Source: Bacteroidaceae bacterium (lineage in GTDB: Bacteria > Bacteroidota > Bacteroidia > Bacteroidales > Bacteroidaceae). Taken from it: 52,813 nucleotides of DNA. The translations under genes were made by a program, and so were the position numbers. Within the stretch, counting starts at the first letter, position 1, and each line of letters starts with the position of its first letter. Location: positions 1-52,813 of the forward strand of contig JAEDIG010000003.1 in the NCBI GenBank assembly GCA_016292545.1, in the 5' to 3' direction. Under the pieces are notes generated by a model. It ran no database searches. It saw nothing but the letters and a program-made list of their open reading frames with translations, and was not told the DNA's origin. Below, in pieces: positions 9,380 through 18,341 of the stretch.

Positions 9380-9429
9380 TGGAGGTCTGTTATGTTGAGT
9401 TCAGTATATCTGAGCCTGTTTCAAGAGAA

Positions 9430-9468
9430 GAACGGGATTTCACGGTCCAAAAACCCGACATCCCGTTC
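9430..9468 (-). terminator. Hairpin downstream of pgk
   Basis: GAACGGGAT (9430-9438) pairs with ATCCCGTTC (9460-9468) across a 21-nt loop, 33 nt beyond the pgk stop. The following transcript is only moderately U-rich. Confidence 0.55.
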
Positions 9469-9500
9469 TATCTCTCTTTTCTTGTCAAACGATTATTGTC

Positions 9501-10772
9501 TTATCCCTTGATGGCTGCAACGCCGGGAAGCACCTTGCCCTCGATGGCCTCGAGCAATGCACCGCCACCGGTGGAGATGTAGCTCACCTTGTCGGTGAGG
9601 CCGAACTTGGTGCAGCATGCCACAGAGTCGCCGCCGCCAATCAGCGAGAAGGCACCCTCGGCAGTAGCCTTGGCGATGGCCTCGCCCACAGCCTTGCTGC
9701 CAGCGGTGAAGTCTTCACACTCGAAGCAACCGGCAGGACCGTTCCACAGGATGGTCTTGGCGCCCTCGATGGCTTTGGCAAACTTTTCGCGGCTCACGGG
9801 GCCTGCATCCAGACCTTCATATTCTGCGGGAATGGCATTGCTGGGAAAAACCTCAACCTTGGCGCCTTCCTTCACGCTGAATGTGCCGAAGTCGTAGCCG
9901 GTGCAGCATACGCTGTCCTCACCCAGCACGAGCTCCACGCCGTTTTCCTTGGCCTTGGCCTCTACGCCCAGAGCCACATCCAGCTTGTCCAGCTCAACAA
10001 TGCTTTGGCCAATCTCGCCGCCATGAGCCTTGCTGAAGGTATAGGTCATGCCACCACACAGGATGAGCTTGTCCACCTTGCCCAGCAGGTTCTCGATGAT
10101 GCCGATCTTTGAAGACACCTTGGAGCCGCCCATGATGGCCACGAACGGACGCTTGATGTTGCTCAGCACGTTGTCAACGGCCTGCACCTCCTTCTCCATC
10201 AGGAAGCCCAGCATCTTGTTGTCTGCATCGAAATAGTCGGCGATGACAGCGGTGGAAGCATGTTTGCGGTGAGCGGTACCGAAGGCATCCATCACATAGC
10301 AGTCGGCATAGCTGGCCAGCGTCTTTGCAAACTCCTTCTGGCTTGCCTTCATGGCCTTCTTGGCCTCGTCATACTCGGGAGTGCCCTTCTCCACACCTAC
10401 GGGCTTGCCTTCCTCCTCGGGATAGTAGCGGAGGTTCTCCAGCAGCAGCACCTCGCCCATCTTCAGGGCAGCGGCAGCTTCCTGGGCCTTGGCACAGTCG
10501 GGAGCAAACTTCACTTCTTCTACGCCCAGCGCCTTGGCCACAGCGTCCTTGATCTGGCCCAGGGAGAGCTTGGGGTTCACCTTGCCCTTGGGCTTGCCCA
10601 TGTGGCTCATGATGATGAGCGCACCGCCGGCCTGCAGGATGTGCTTCAGGGTGGGAAGCGCACCACGGATGCGGGTGTCGTCTGTGATTACACCATTCTC
10701 GTTCAGAGGTACATTGAAGTCCACGCGGACAATTGCCTTCTTGCCGGCAAAATTGTAACTGTCAATTGTCAT
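9501..10772 (-). CDS. pgk: Phosphoglycerate kinase
   Basis: The 423-residue protein is a normal length for PGK and transfers phosphate from 1,3-bisphosphoglycerate to ADP in glycolysis. The N-terminal signature KAIVRVDFNVPLNE, the MSHMGKPKGK block, ENLRYYPEEEG, VMDAFGTAHRKHAS and the C-terminal nucleotide site SLIGGGDSVACC are all present. It stands alone as a monocistronic cytoplasmic enzyme with its own promoter at 10819-10826. Confidence 0.97.
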   Translation of the reverse strand: MTIDSYNFAGKKAIVRVDFNVPLNENGVITDDTRIRGALPTLKHILQAGGALIIMSHMGKPKGKVNPKLSLGQIKDAVAKALGVEEVKFAPDCAKAQEAAAALKMGEVLLLENLRYYPEEEGKPVGVEKGTPEYDEAKKAMKASQKEFAKTLASYADCYVMDAFGTAHRKHASTAVIADYFDADNKMLGFLMEKEVQAVDNVLSNIKRPFVAIMGGSKVSSKIGIIENLLGKVDKLILCGGMTYTFSKAHGGEIGQSIVELDKLDVALGVEAKAKENGVELVLGEDSVCCTGYDFGTFSVKEGAKVEVFPSNAIPAEYEGLDAGPVSREKFAKAIEGAKTILWNGPAGCFECEDFTAGSKAVGEAIAKATAEGAFSLIGGGDSVACCTKFGLTDKVSYISTGGGALLEAIEGKVLPGVAAIKG

Positions 10773-10818
10773 AATGTTTTTTTATTTAATACGGTTGTCT
10801 TATTCTTGTTTTCCGTCA

Positions 10819-10826
10819 CAAAGGTA
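10819..10826 (-). promoter_or_regulatory. -7 box for pgk
   Basis: TACCTTTG on the minus strand matches TAnnTTTG, about 46 nt upstream of the pgk ATG. Confidence 0.65.
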
Positions 10827-10893
10827 CGTGTTTTTGTCAGTATACACAAAATTATTCCTCACAAAATTGAAAATGTGGTTCATTTTGTCCGTA

Positions 10894-11526
10894 TCACAGC
10901 TTCTGGAGGCACACACCGAGCAGTCCGCATTGGCTGCACCGGGGGTTGCGGGCCGTGCACACATAGCGCCCGTGGAGGATGAGCCAGTGGTGGGCCAGCG
11001 GAATGATGGAAGCCGGAAAATGGGCCGTCAGCTGCTTCTCCACACTCAGGGGGGTGGTGCACGATGGAGGCACCAGCCCGATGCGGTGGCTCACTCTGAA
11101 CACATGGGTGTCCACGGCCATGCGTGCCTTCTGGAACACCACGGCCTGAATGACATTGGCCGTCTTGCGGCCCACGCCAGGAAGTTTTTCCAGTTCCTCG
11201 CCCAAGGCCGGCACTTCACCCCCATAGCGCTCCACCAGCATCCGCGCCATCCCCACCAGATGACGGGCCTTGTTGTTGGGGTAGCTCACGCTTCGGATGT
11301 ATTCCAGCACAGCCTCCGGTGTGGCTTCGGCCAGGGCCTGTGGCGTGGGAAAGGCATCAAACAATGCCGGGGTCACCTGGTTGATTCGCTTGTCTGTGCA
11401 TTGTGCACTCAATATGACCGCCACCAGCAGTTGGAAGGGTGTCTGGTAGTGCAACTCTGTCTTTGCCTCGGGCATGGCCTGGCTGAAATAGGCAATCACG
11501 GCTTCATATCTTTGCTTTTTGGTCAT
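10894..11526 (-). CDS. nth: Endonuclease III (DNA glycosylase/AP lyase)
   Basis: The 210-residue protein is a base-excision-repair glycosylase for oxidised pyrimidines. The helix-hairpin-helix LPGVGRKTANV carries the Schiff-base lysine (K121) and VDTHVFRV the catalytic Asp (D139). The C-terminal [4Fe-4S] motif C-x6-C-x2-C-x5-C is complete (C190, C197, C200, C206). The start at 11526 (MTKKQ) is chosen because a longer TTG start at 11550 lies inside the promoter -7 box. Confidence 0.95.
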   Translation of the reverse strand: MTKKQRYEAVIAYFSQAMPEAKTELHYQTPFQLLVAVILSAQCTDKRINQVTPALFDAFPTPQALAEATPEAVLEYIRSVSYPNNKARHLVGMARMLVERYGGEVPALGEELEKLPGVGRKTANVIQAVVFQKARMAVDTHVFRVSHRIGLVPPSCTTPLSVEKQLTAHFPASIIPLAHHWLILHGRYVCTARNPRCSQCGLLGVCLQKL

Positions 11527-11547
11527 TGCAGTTGGGTTATTCTGATG

Positions 11548-11555
11548 CAAATGTA
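11548..11555 (-). promoter_or_regulatory. -7 box for nth
   Basis: TACATTTG on the minus strand, 22 nt before the nth ATG. It overlaps the alternative TTG start and so decides the start codon. Confidence 0.65.
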
Positions 11556-11598
11556 TAAAAAATACCGTATGCAGGCCGCATTTTCAAGGATTTATTTT

Positions 11599-11606
11599 TA
11601 TCTTTG
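11599..11606 (+). promoter_or_regulatory. -7 box for the chitinase operon
   Basis: TATCTTTG matches TAnnTTTG, 30 nt before the GH18 ATG. It is divergent from the nth promoter, 44 nt away. Confidence 0.65.
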
Positions 11607-11635
11607 CACAGGAATTTCCCAAATTTATTGCCATT

Positions 11636-12640
11636 ATGAATAAGATTTTTGCATTCCTGGTTGCATTTTGCTTGTCGTTGACATATTCAGCAGCCAAAGG
11701 CAAGCTGCAGGACGAACGTGTGGTTGTGGCCTATGTCACATCATGGAGTCAGGTGATGCCCGACCCTTTCTGCATGACCCACATCACCTATGCCTTCGGC
11801 GGTGTGAACAAGACGTTCAACGGGGTAGACATCTCCAATCCCGACCGCTTGCGTGCCATCGTGCGGCTGAAGGCACAAAATCCTAGCCTCCGTGTGATGC
11901 TCTCCATCGGCGGATGGGGCTCCGGGCGGTTCAGCGAGATGGTGACCGACCCGCACCTGCGCCAGCTTTTCTGCGAGGACTGCAGGCGGATTGTGGACGA
12001 CTACGGGCTCGACGGCATCGACATCGACTGGGAATACCCCGGAAATCCGGGCGGAGGCATCAGCTATGCGCCCACCGACAAGGACAATTTCAGCCTGCTC
12101 ATGCGCGACTTGCGCCAGGCTTTGGGCACCGACAGGCTGCTCACTCTGGCCACAGCAGCCACAGGAGGTTTCTACGACTTTCCGGCCTTTGTGGAATATG
12201 TGGATTTTGTCAACATGATGACCTACGACATGGGGTCGGCCCCCAGGCACCATGCCCCTCTTTTCAACTCCGGCCGCTTTGAAGGCACATGCTGCCAAAA
12301 GGCGCTCCAGGCCCATCTGGACCAGGGCGTGCCGGCACGGAAGCTCACTCTGGGAATGCCTTTTTATGGCAGGGGCACCAACGAGGTGGGAAACTTCTGC
12401 GACTACAGCCGCATCATAGAGCTCACACAGTTCCACAAGCAATGGGACAAAGAGGCCCGGGTGCCCTATCTCACCGACGACGAGGGCCGTGTGGTGATGG
12501 GCTTCGACGATGCCCGCTCGCTCAAGATAAAGTGCCGTTATGCCCGCAAGCAGGGGCTCAAGGGTGTGATGTACTGGGACTATAATGGCGACGACAGTCA
12601 GGGCACGCTTCGCAAATGCGTGTGGAAAGCCATGCGGTAA
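11636..12640 (+). CDS. Glycoside hydrolase family 18 protein (chitinase-like), secreted
   Basis: The 334-residue protein has a signal peptide (cleavage around residue 20). The GH18 barrel shows the substrate strand VMLSIGGWGSGRFS and the catalytic DxxDxDxE motif as DGIDIDWEYPG (residues 126-136), with acid/base E133. Later MTYDM and VMYWDYNGDD are conserved barrel strands. GH18 cleaves beta-1,4-GlcNAc links in chitin or in N-glycan cores; the short single-domain form without a chitin-binding module does not discriminate. It leads a probable operon with two secreted peptidases, which suggests breakdown of glycoprotein or fungal/arthropod material. Confidence 0.92.
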   Translation: MNKIFAFLVAFCLSLTYSAAKGKLQDERVVVAYVTSWSQVMPDPFCMTHITYAFGGVNKTFNGVDISNPDRLRAIVRLKAQNPSLRVMLSIGGWGSGRFSEMVTDPHLRQLFCEDCRRIVDDYGLDGIDIDWEYPGNPGGGISYAPTDKDNFSLLMRDLRQALGTDRLLTLATAATGGFYDFPAFVEYVDFVNMMTYDMGSAPRHHAPLFNSGRFEGTCCQKALQAHLDQGVPARKLTLGMPFYGRGTNEVGNFCDYSRIIELTQFHKQWDKEARVPYLTDDEGRVVMGFDDARSLKIKCRYARKQGLKGVMYWDYNGDDSQGTLRKCVWKAMR

Positions 12641-12699
12641 GGTTGCAGACATGCCAATTCATTCTTCACATACATTAAATAATTAAGGATAATCCAGAC

Positions 12700-13992
12700 A
12701 TGAACAAGAAAATTCCATTCACACCGTTTATGGCCGCTATGATAGCTATGGCTCCCATGCAGGCAACAGCAGACACGTTTGACCATTTGTTCCAGAACCG
12801 CATGCTGCGTGTGGACTATGTCTTCAGCGGGGATGCCCGCCACCAGCAGATCAGCCTCGACGAGCTGCGCGTGAGCGATGGCTGGTGGGGGCGCAGGGTG
12901 AACCTCGACAAACTGCTGCTCAGAGGCAACGGCCAGATTGTGATGACCGACACATTGGGACGCGACACACTCTACATCAATTCCTTCAGCACCCTGTTTC
13001 AGGAGTGGCAGACCACGGAGGAGGCCGCCCACACGCGCAAGTCGTTCGAGAACGTGTTCCTCCTGCCCATGCCCAAGGAGGCCGCCGACGTGACCGTCAC
13101 CCTCTCTGACATTCACGGAAAGACAACCAGCCGGTTCACCCACAGGGTAAATCCCCTCGACATACTCATCCGTCCCGTCACTCCTCCACAGGGCACCACA
13201 TGGGAATATGTGCGCCAAGGGGGCGACAGCCGCGACTGCATCGACCTGGCCTTTGTGTCGGAGGGCTACACCGAGCAGGAGAAGGACCTTTTTCTGGAAG
13301 ACTGCCGCCAGGGAGTGGACGCTTTTCTCAGCCATGAGCCCTTCCGGTCGATGGCCAGCAAGCTCAACTTTGTGGCCGTATTCTCGCCCTCGGCCGAGAG
13401 CGGTGTGAGCATCCCCCACAACCAACAATGGAAGCAAACCGTGCTGGGCAGCAATTTCGACACCTTCTACAGCGAACGCTATCTCACCACGCTCCATCTC
13501 AAGAAGCTTCACGATGTGCTGGGAGGCGCACCCTACGAGCACATCGTGATTCTGGCCAATACGGACAACTATGGCGGCGGAGGCATATACAACAGCTACC
13601 TCATGAGTGCCGCCCACAACGCAAAGGCCCGCCCCGTGCTGGTGCACGAATTCGGTCACAGCTTTGGCGGACTGGGCGACGAATATTTCTATGACGACCA
13701 GTATGATACCATGTACCCCTCCGACACGGAGCCCTGGGAGCCCAACATCACCACTCTCCTCCATTTCTCCGAAAAATGGCAGGACATGCTTCCCGCAGGC
13801 ACCCCCATTCCCACGCCGGCCGATGGAAAGGACATCTATACGCGTCTGGGCGTATATGAAGGAGCCGGTTACCAGTCGAAGGGAGTGTACCGCCCTGTGC
13901 AGGAATGCCGCATGAAAATCAACGAGGCTCCCGAGTTTTGTCCCGTATGCCGCAGGGCACTCGAGCGCATGATTGATTACCACACACGATAG
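12700..13992 (+). CDS. M64 family metallopeptidase (IgA peptidase-like), secreted
   Basis: The 430-residue protein has a signal peptide ending near TADT. The N-terminal ~150 residues look like the M64 beta-sandwich domain. The catalytic domain carries HEFGHSFGGLGDEY (residues 316-329), the HExxHxxGxxD zinc site of M64. M64 includes an IgA-cleaving enzyme of Clostridium, but in Bacteroidales the substrate is generally unknown. It follows the chitinase by 59 nt with no new promoter and precedes a C1 peptidase by 12 nt. Confidence 0.9.
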   Translation: MNKKIPFTPFMAAMIAMAPMQATADTFDHLFQNRMLRVDYVFSGDARHQQISLDELRVSDGWWGRRVNLDKLLLRGNGQIVMTDTLGRDTLYINSFSTLFQEWQTTEEAAHTRKSFENVFLLPMPKEAADVTVTLSDIHGKTTSRFTHRVNPLDILIRPVTPPQGTTWEYVRQGGDSRDCIDLAFVSEGYTEQEKDLFLEDCRQGVDAFLSHEPFRSMASKLNFVAVFSPSAESGVSIPHNQQWKQTVLGSNFDTFYSERYLTTLHLKKLHDVLGGAPYEHIVILANTDNYGGGGIYNSYLMSAAHNAKARPVLVHEFGHSFGGLGDEYFYDDQYDTMYPSDTEPWEPNITTLLHFSEKWQDMLPAGTPIPTPADGKDIYTRLGVYEGAGYQSKGVYRPVQECRMKINEAPEFCPVCRRALERMIDYHTR

Positions 13993-14004
13993 TGGTTCTG
14001 GCTG

Positions 14005-15066
14005 ATGAAGCAGTATATTCTATTGTGTGTCGTAGCTATTATGATGTATAGCTGTGGCAGCAGAATGAACAACAAGCTGGCAGACGATAAACAATCTACA
14101 CAGTTTCGCATAGAGCATCTGAACAAAATGACTCCTGTGAAGAATCAGGGAAACGGAACGATGTGTTGGGCCTATGCCATGCTTGCCGCCATCGAGACTA
14201 CCCATATTATGATGGGCGATTCGGTCAATTTGTCTGCGGCGTGGGTGGCAAGGGGGTTGATGAAGGAGCTGTATATGAGGAACGTGCTCACGAAAGGCGA
14301 GGACAAGGGAACCGCCCGAGCGACAGGGAAGACCTTGTTGAACATGATACAGCGACATGGCATCGTACCCTACGACACCTATCCCGACCTTAATGGGAGA
14401 GGTGTCTCAACGAGTATTTTGCTCGATAAGACAAGATTGTTGGCTTTGAAAGCTGTGAATGCTCGCAAAGGTCCCGATGCCTATCTACCTGCACTAGAAA
14501 AAATGCTAGATGGGTTCCTTGGGCACAAACCAGAGGATGTGTATATGCACAGGGCTAAATATACACCGCAAGAGTTTGGCCATAGTGTATGTCATGCTGA
14601 CGAATATATAGCTTTGGCGAGTTGCACTCATCATAAGTTTGGAGAATGGTTTGCCCTTGAAACCGTAGATAATTGGGAGCATGCCCAGTTCTATAACATC
14701 CCGATAAATGAACTTGTTGTATGTGTGGAGTCGGCTGTACGTAGTGGCAAGGGTGTTTGCTGGGAAGGAGATATTTCAGAACCTGGCTTTAATTATAACA
14801 TCGGAACGGCCACTTTGGATATTCCTCAAGGAAAAGATGAGCAGCAGTTGAGGCAGACAATGATTGAATCCTATGATACAACCGATGACCACTGTATGAC
14901 AATTGTTGGCATAGCTCGAGCCAAAGATGGTGAAAAATACTTTATCATGAAAAACTCATGGGGTACAGGCAATCCTTACGGCGGACTTATGTATGTTTCA
15001 GAGGACTATTTGAAGATGAAGACCGTGGCAGTATTCCTCCCTCGAAGTACTTTTGTCACATCTTGA
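14005..15066 (+). CDS. C1B-like papain-family cysteine peptidase lipoprotein
   Basis: The 353-residue protein is a predicted lipoprotein (MMYSC, acylated Cys17). Papain-family catalytic residues are visible: Cys54 in NQGNGTMCWAY, His296 in DDHCMTIVG and Asn317 in MKNSWGTGNPYGG. The arrangement fits the bleomycin-hydrolase/PepC (C1B) group, though it is shorter than cytosolic PepC (about 440). Anchoring to the envelope suggests peptide trimming outside the cytoplasm. Base composition is visibly more AT-rich than the GH18 and M64 genes before it, pointing to a separate origin. It is the last gene of the operon and is followed by a strong hairpin. Confidence 0.88.
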   Translation: MKQYILLCVVAIMMYSCGSRMNNKLADDKQSTQFRIEHLNKMTPVKNQGNGTMCWAYAMLAAIETTHIMMGDSVNLSAAWVARGLMKELYMRNVLTKGEDKGTARATGKTLLNMIQRHGIVPYDTYPDLNGRGVSTSILLDKTRLLALKAVNARKGPDAYLPALEKMLDGFLGHKPEDVYMHRAKYTPQEFGHSVCHADEYIALASCTHHKFGEWFALETVDNWEHAQFYNIPINELVVCVESAVRSGKGVCWEGDISEPGFNYNIGTATLDIPQGKDEQQLRQTMIESYDTTDDHCMTIVGIARAKDGEKYFIMKNSWGTGNPYGGLMYVSEDYLKMKTVAVFLPRSTFVTS

Positions 15067-15104
15067 TGCCTAGATACATCCCGCCAGCTGCCTGACTGGA
15101 AAAA

Positions 15105-15152
15105 TTTTGCTGGCCAACTAGGAAACAATTTTTTCCCGGTTGGCCAGCAAAA
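15105..15152. terminator. Bidirectional terminator between convergent genes
   Basis: A perfect 14-bp inverted repeat, TTTTGCTGGCCAAC (15105-15118) and its complement at 15139-15152, encloses a 20-nt loop. The flanking T and A runs make it work in both directions, for the C1 peptidase and the phospholipase-D-like gene. Confidence 0.8.
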
Positions 15153-15222
15153 AGGTTTCTTGACTCACATATCATGAAGCCCCCCATGCTTCCTCTTCCT
15201 CGCCATGAAGGGCAGGAGGGAA

Positions 15223-16473
15223 TCAGAGGAACGGCTTCAGAAAAAACATCACTCTGCCCTGAAAGCGCTGCGAAAGCGGGAACCTGTTCTTGAATCCCTC
15301 GGGAGTGAGGCGTGTGCAATGGGCACGCTTGTCAAATTCAAAAATGTTGTAGAGCCGGGCTGTCACGCCGGGGTCAAACATGAAGGCGTTTGCTTCATAG
15401 TCGAACATCAGCGAGCGGGCATCCAGATTGGCCGAACCCACCGTGCAATAGGTGCCGTCCACGGTCATCACCTTGGAATGGTGGAATCCGCCTTCAAAAT
15501 AATATACGTTTGCCCCGCGTTTCATCAGCTTTTTCATCTCGATGGCGGCAATGCTCGGGGTGAGAGCCTCATCGCTGTTGGCCGAAAGCATAAAGTCCAC
15601 CTGCACGCCCCGCTTGAGTGCGCGGTAGAGCGAACGCCTCACAGTCCGGGTGAGGGTGGGGTAGGCGTTCACTATCTGTACGGAATGCTGGGCGTTGTCG
15701 ATGGCGGCTGCATAGGCCTTGCGCATGATGCCGCTCCGGCGGCCGGGCTTGCGGTTGACCACTCCCATGAGGATGCTGTCGCGGCTTATGTCGGGGCCTG
15801 CATAGCGGGCGCTGTCGGCAGGCTCGCCTGTCACCTTTTCCCACATTTCGCTGAAGAGCCGCTCAAACTCTGCTACCGACGGACCATGGATGCGCATGTG
15901 CATGTCGCGCCACTTGCCTATCGAGGGACGTCCGTGGATGTAGTAGTCGGCCACGTTCATGCCACCGGTGTAGGCTGTATGGCCGTCGACGGTCACAATC
16001 TTCCTGTGGTCGCGGTGGTAGGAATGGTTGATATAGGGGAACTTGTAGGGGTCGAACTCGTAGATGCGCACGCCGCAGCTGCGCAAGTGGGCCTGGTGTT
16101 CTTTTGTATAGGGGGAATCGCTGGTGAAATTGCCAAACCCGTCGAAGAGCACCTTCACTTCCACTCCCTGCCGGGCCTTCTCCTTCAGCAGGTCGAAGGT
16201 GGCGTTTCCGATACTGTCGTTGCGAAAGTTGTAGAACTCCATGTGGATGTATCTCTCGGCCTGCCTGATGACATGGAGCATGTCGTCGAAGAGCATCTGG
16301 CCAGACGGCAACAGCACGGCCTCGTTCCCCTTGAAGAAGGGGACACCCAGCTTCTGGAGGGCACGGACGGTGAGCGAATCGCCTTGCTGTGCATGGGCAT
16401 GGGAAGGCGGCCACAAGGCCATACAGGCAATGGCAGCACACCGGACGAATCGGTGGATTTTGCTTGTCATCAT
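15223..16473 (-). CDS. Phospholipase D/cardiolipin synthase-like protein with signal peptide
   Basis: The 416-residue protein has two complete HKD motifs: HRKIVTVDG (H156, K158, D163) and HSKVMTVDG (H332, K334, D339), each followed by the usual G/GSAN strand. This is the arrangement of cardiolipin synthases and phosphatidyl transferases. Instead of the N-terminal membrane helices of ClsA it starts with a cleavable-looking signal peptide (ending AHAQ), so the enzyme appears exported. It starts 9 nt after the kdsD-like gene and is probably cotranscribed with the Kdo genes, suggesting an envelope lipid role. Confidence 0.85.
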   Translation of the reverse strand: MMTSKIHRFVRCAAIACMALWPPSHAHAQQGDSLTVRALQKLGVPFFKGNEAVLLPSGQMLFDDMLHVIRQAERYIHMEFYNFRNDSIGNATFDLLKEKARQGVEVKVLFDGFGNFTSDSPYTKEHQAHLRSCGVRIYEFDPYKFPYINHSYHRDHRKIVTVDGHTAYTGGMNVADYYIHGRPSIGKWRDMHMRIHGPSVAEFERLFSEMWEKVTGEPADSARYAGPDISRDSILMGVVNRKPGRRSGIMRKAYAAAIDNAQHSVQIVNAYPTLTRTVRRSLYRALKRGVQVDFMLSANSDEALTPSIAAIEMKKLMKRGANVYYFEGGFHHSKVMTVDGTYCTVGSANLDARSLMFDYEANAFMFDPGVTARLYNIFEFDKRAHCTRLTPEGFKNRFPLSQRFQGRVMFFLKPFL

Positions 16474-16482
16474 CCGGGCCTG

Positions 16483-17433
16483 CTACATCATGCAACGGAA
16501 ATTGTCCACCACACCAAGCAGATGGTTTTCCTCGTCCACAACGAGAACGGCATGAATCTGCTTTTCGTTGAGCAGCGACAGGATTTCGCCAATCTTCTTG
16601 TCGGGCGACACGCATACGGGATGGGAGGTCATGACCTCGCTCACGGGCACATTGAAGAACCGCTCCTGCAGGCGTTCTGTGGCCCTGCGTATGTCGCCGT
16701 CCGTTATCAGGCCCACCACTTTGCCGTCTACGACAGCCACGGCCAGACCCAGCTTTCCGATGCTGATTTTGATGATGGCCTCTCCCAGCCGCATCTGGGG
16801 GTCGATGATGGGCAGGTCGTTGGTTCGCATCACATCGTGAGCCCTCACGAGCAGCCTGCGTCCCAGGGTGCCTCCGGGGTGGAATCGGGCAAAGTCGCGC
16901 TCCTTGAAATGGCGGGCTTCCATGAGGGCGCAAGCCAGAGCGTCGCCCATGGCCAGCGTGGCTGTGGTGCTGCTGGTGGGGGCCAGATTGAGCGGGCAGG
17001 CTTCCTGCGACACGAATACGTTTATATGGTAGGTGGCATTCTTGGCCAGGAGCGATTCAGGGTTTCCCGTCATGCCCACAAGAGGTATGCCACGCTCTAT
17101 CAATGAGGGAACGAAGCGCAGCAGCTCGTCGGTTTGTCCGCTGTTGCTGATGGCCACCACCACGTCGTCGGGTGTCATCACACCCAGGTCGCCATGAAAC
17201 ACATCCAGGGGATTGATGTAGAAGGCAGGCGTGCCCGTGCTGCTGAGGGTGGCAGCTATCTTGGCACCGATGTGGCCACTCTTGCCCACTCCGGTGAGAA
17301 TCACCTTGCCCTTGCAGCGCAGAATCAGCTCCACAACGGCATCAAAGTTTTCATCGAGCAGGGGCACAAGGCTAAGCACGGCTTTTGCCTCGTCTTGCAG
17401 GCATTTGATTGCGATTTCTCTATATTGACTCAT
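16483..17433 (-). CDS. kdsD: D-arabinose 5-phosphate isomerase (KpsF/GutQ/KdsD family)
   Basis: The 316-residue protein has an N-terminal SIS domain (VILTGVGKSGHIGAKIAATL, SNSGQTDELL) and two C-terminal CBS domains (about residues 195-310). This is the standard layout of arabinose-5-phosphate isomerase, which converts ribulose-5-P to arabinose-5-P for Kdo. The role is reinforced by kdsA directly upstream (33-nt gap). It is cytoplasmic. Confidence 0.93.
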   Translation of the reverse strand: MSQYREIAIKCLQDEAKAVLSLVPLLDENFDAVVELILRCKGKVILTGVGKSGHIGAKIAATLSSTGTPAFYINPLDVFHGDLGVMTPDDVVVAISNSGQTDELLRFVPSLIERGIPLVGMTGNPESLLAKNATYHINVFVSQEACPLNLAPTSSTTATLAMGDALACALMEARHFKERDFARFHPGGTLGRRLLVRAHDVMRTNDLPIIDPQMRLGEAIIKISIGKLGLAVAVVDGKVVGLITDGDIRRATERLQERFFNVPVSEVMTSHPVCVSPDKKIGEILSLLNEKQIHAVLVVDEENHLLGVVDNFRCMM

Positions 17434-17466
17434 ATATGTTCAGAATGATTAGGGGTGCCGTTTTGG

Positions 17467-18228
17467 CTAAAGCAATGATTTGATAACTTTCTCCATGTCG
17501 CTCAGATGCAACATGTTGGGACCGTCGCTGAGCGCATGGTCGGGATCGGGGTGCACTTCAAAGAAATAGCCGTTGGCACCAAATGCCTTGGCTGCCAGCG
17601 CCATGGCCGGCACGTATTCACGGTTGCCTCCCGTTTTTCCTCCCGCCGCACCCGGTCGCTGCACGCTGTGGGTGCAGTCCATGATGACGCGGGGTGTGAA
17701 GCGCAGCATGTCGGGGATGTTGCGGAAGTCCACCACCAGGTTGTTGTAGCCGAAACAGTTTCCGCGTTCGGTGAGCCACACCTCCCTGGCACCGCTTTCG
17801 CGGCATTTCTCCACAGGGTATTGCATGTCCAGGCCGCTAAGGAACTGCGCCTTCTTCACGTTGACCACCCGGCCTGTGGCAGATGCGGCCACCAGCAAGT
17901 CGGTCTGCCTGCACAGGAAGGCCGGAATCTGCAGGATGTCCACCACCTCTGCGGCCGGAGCTGCCTGATGGCTCTCGTGTATGTCGGTGAGCAAGGGCAG
18001 GGAATAGGCCGTCTTGATGTCGGCAAGCATTTGCAGGCCACGCTCCATCCCCGGCCCGCGATAGGAATGGAGGCTTGTGCGGTTGGCCTTGTCGAAGGAG
18101 GACTTAAAGTAGATGGTCACGCCCAGCTTCTGCCGGATGCGCACCAGTTCGCTGGCAACTTCCTGTAACACGTCGGCCGACTCTATTACGCAAGGTCCAG
18201 CTATGAAAATCGGATTCATATTGTCCAT
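17467..18228 (-). CDS. kdsA: 3-deoxy-8-phosphooctulonate synthase
   Basis: The 253-residue protein condenses phosphoenolpyruvate with arabinose-5-phosphate to Kdo-8-phosphate for lipid A-core synthesis. Recognised motifs are IFIAGPCVIES at the N-terminus, YFKSSFDKANRTS, VDILQIPAFLCRQTDL, MDCTHSVQRPG and FFEVHPDPDHALSDGPN. The length is slightly shorter than the E. coli enzyme (284). It heads a kdsA-kdsD-phospholipase transcript. Confidence 0.95.
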   Translation of the reverse strand: MDNMNPIFIAGPCVIESADVLQEVASELVRIRQKLGVTIYFKSSFDKANRTSLHSYRGPGMERGLQMLADIKTAYSLPLLTDIHESHQAAPAAEVVDILQIPAFLCRQTDLLVAASATGRVVNVKKAQFLSGLDMQYPVEKCRESGAREVWLTERGNCFGYNNLVVDFRNIPDMLRFTPRVIMDCTHSVQRPGAAGGKTGGNREYVPAMALAAKAFGANGYFFEVHPDPDHALSDGPNMLHLSDMEKVIKSLL

Positions 18229-18247
18229 GTTTTTTGCATTTGGACAG

Positions 18248-18255
18248 CAAAGTTA
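18248..18255 (-). promoter_or_regulatory. -7 box for kdsA
   Basis: TAACTTTG on the minus strand, 19 nt before the kdsA ATG. Confidence 0.6.
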
Positions 18256-18298
18256 CAAAAAAACACCATATAATCATAAATTTATCAGGAAAAAGGGG

Positions 18299-18306
18299 TA
18301 ACTTTG
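18299..18306 (+). promoter_or_regulatory. -7 box for the MaoC gene
   Basis: TAACTTTG, 35 nt before the MaoC ATG at 18342. It lies downstream of a longer in-frame start and so rules that start out. Confidence 0.6.
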
Positions 18307-18341
18307 CACAGCTTTTAAGCAATAATGAACAAGTACAGCAT

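Noticed and set aside
12598..13983. A 461-codon open frame antisense to the M64 gene
   Set aside because: The M64 zinc motif and signal peptide support the plus strand only.
15205..17106. A 633-codon open frame antisense to the phospholipase-like and kdsD genes
   Set aside because: It spans two well-supported genes and their junction, which real overlapping genes would not do.
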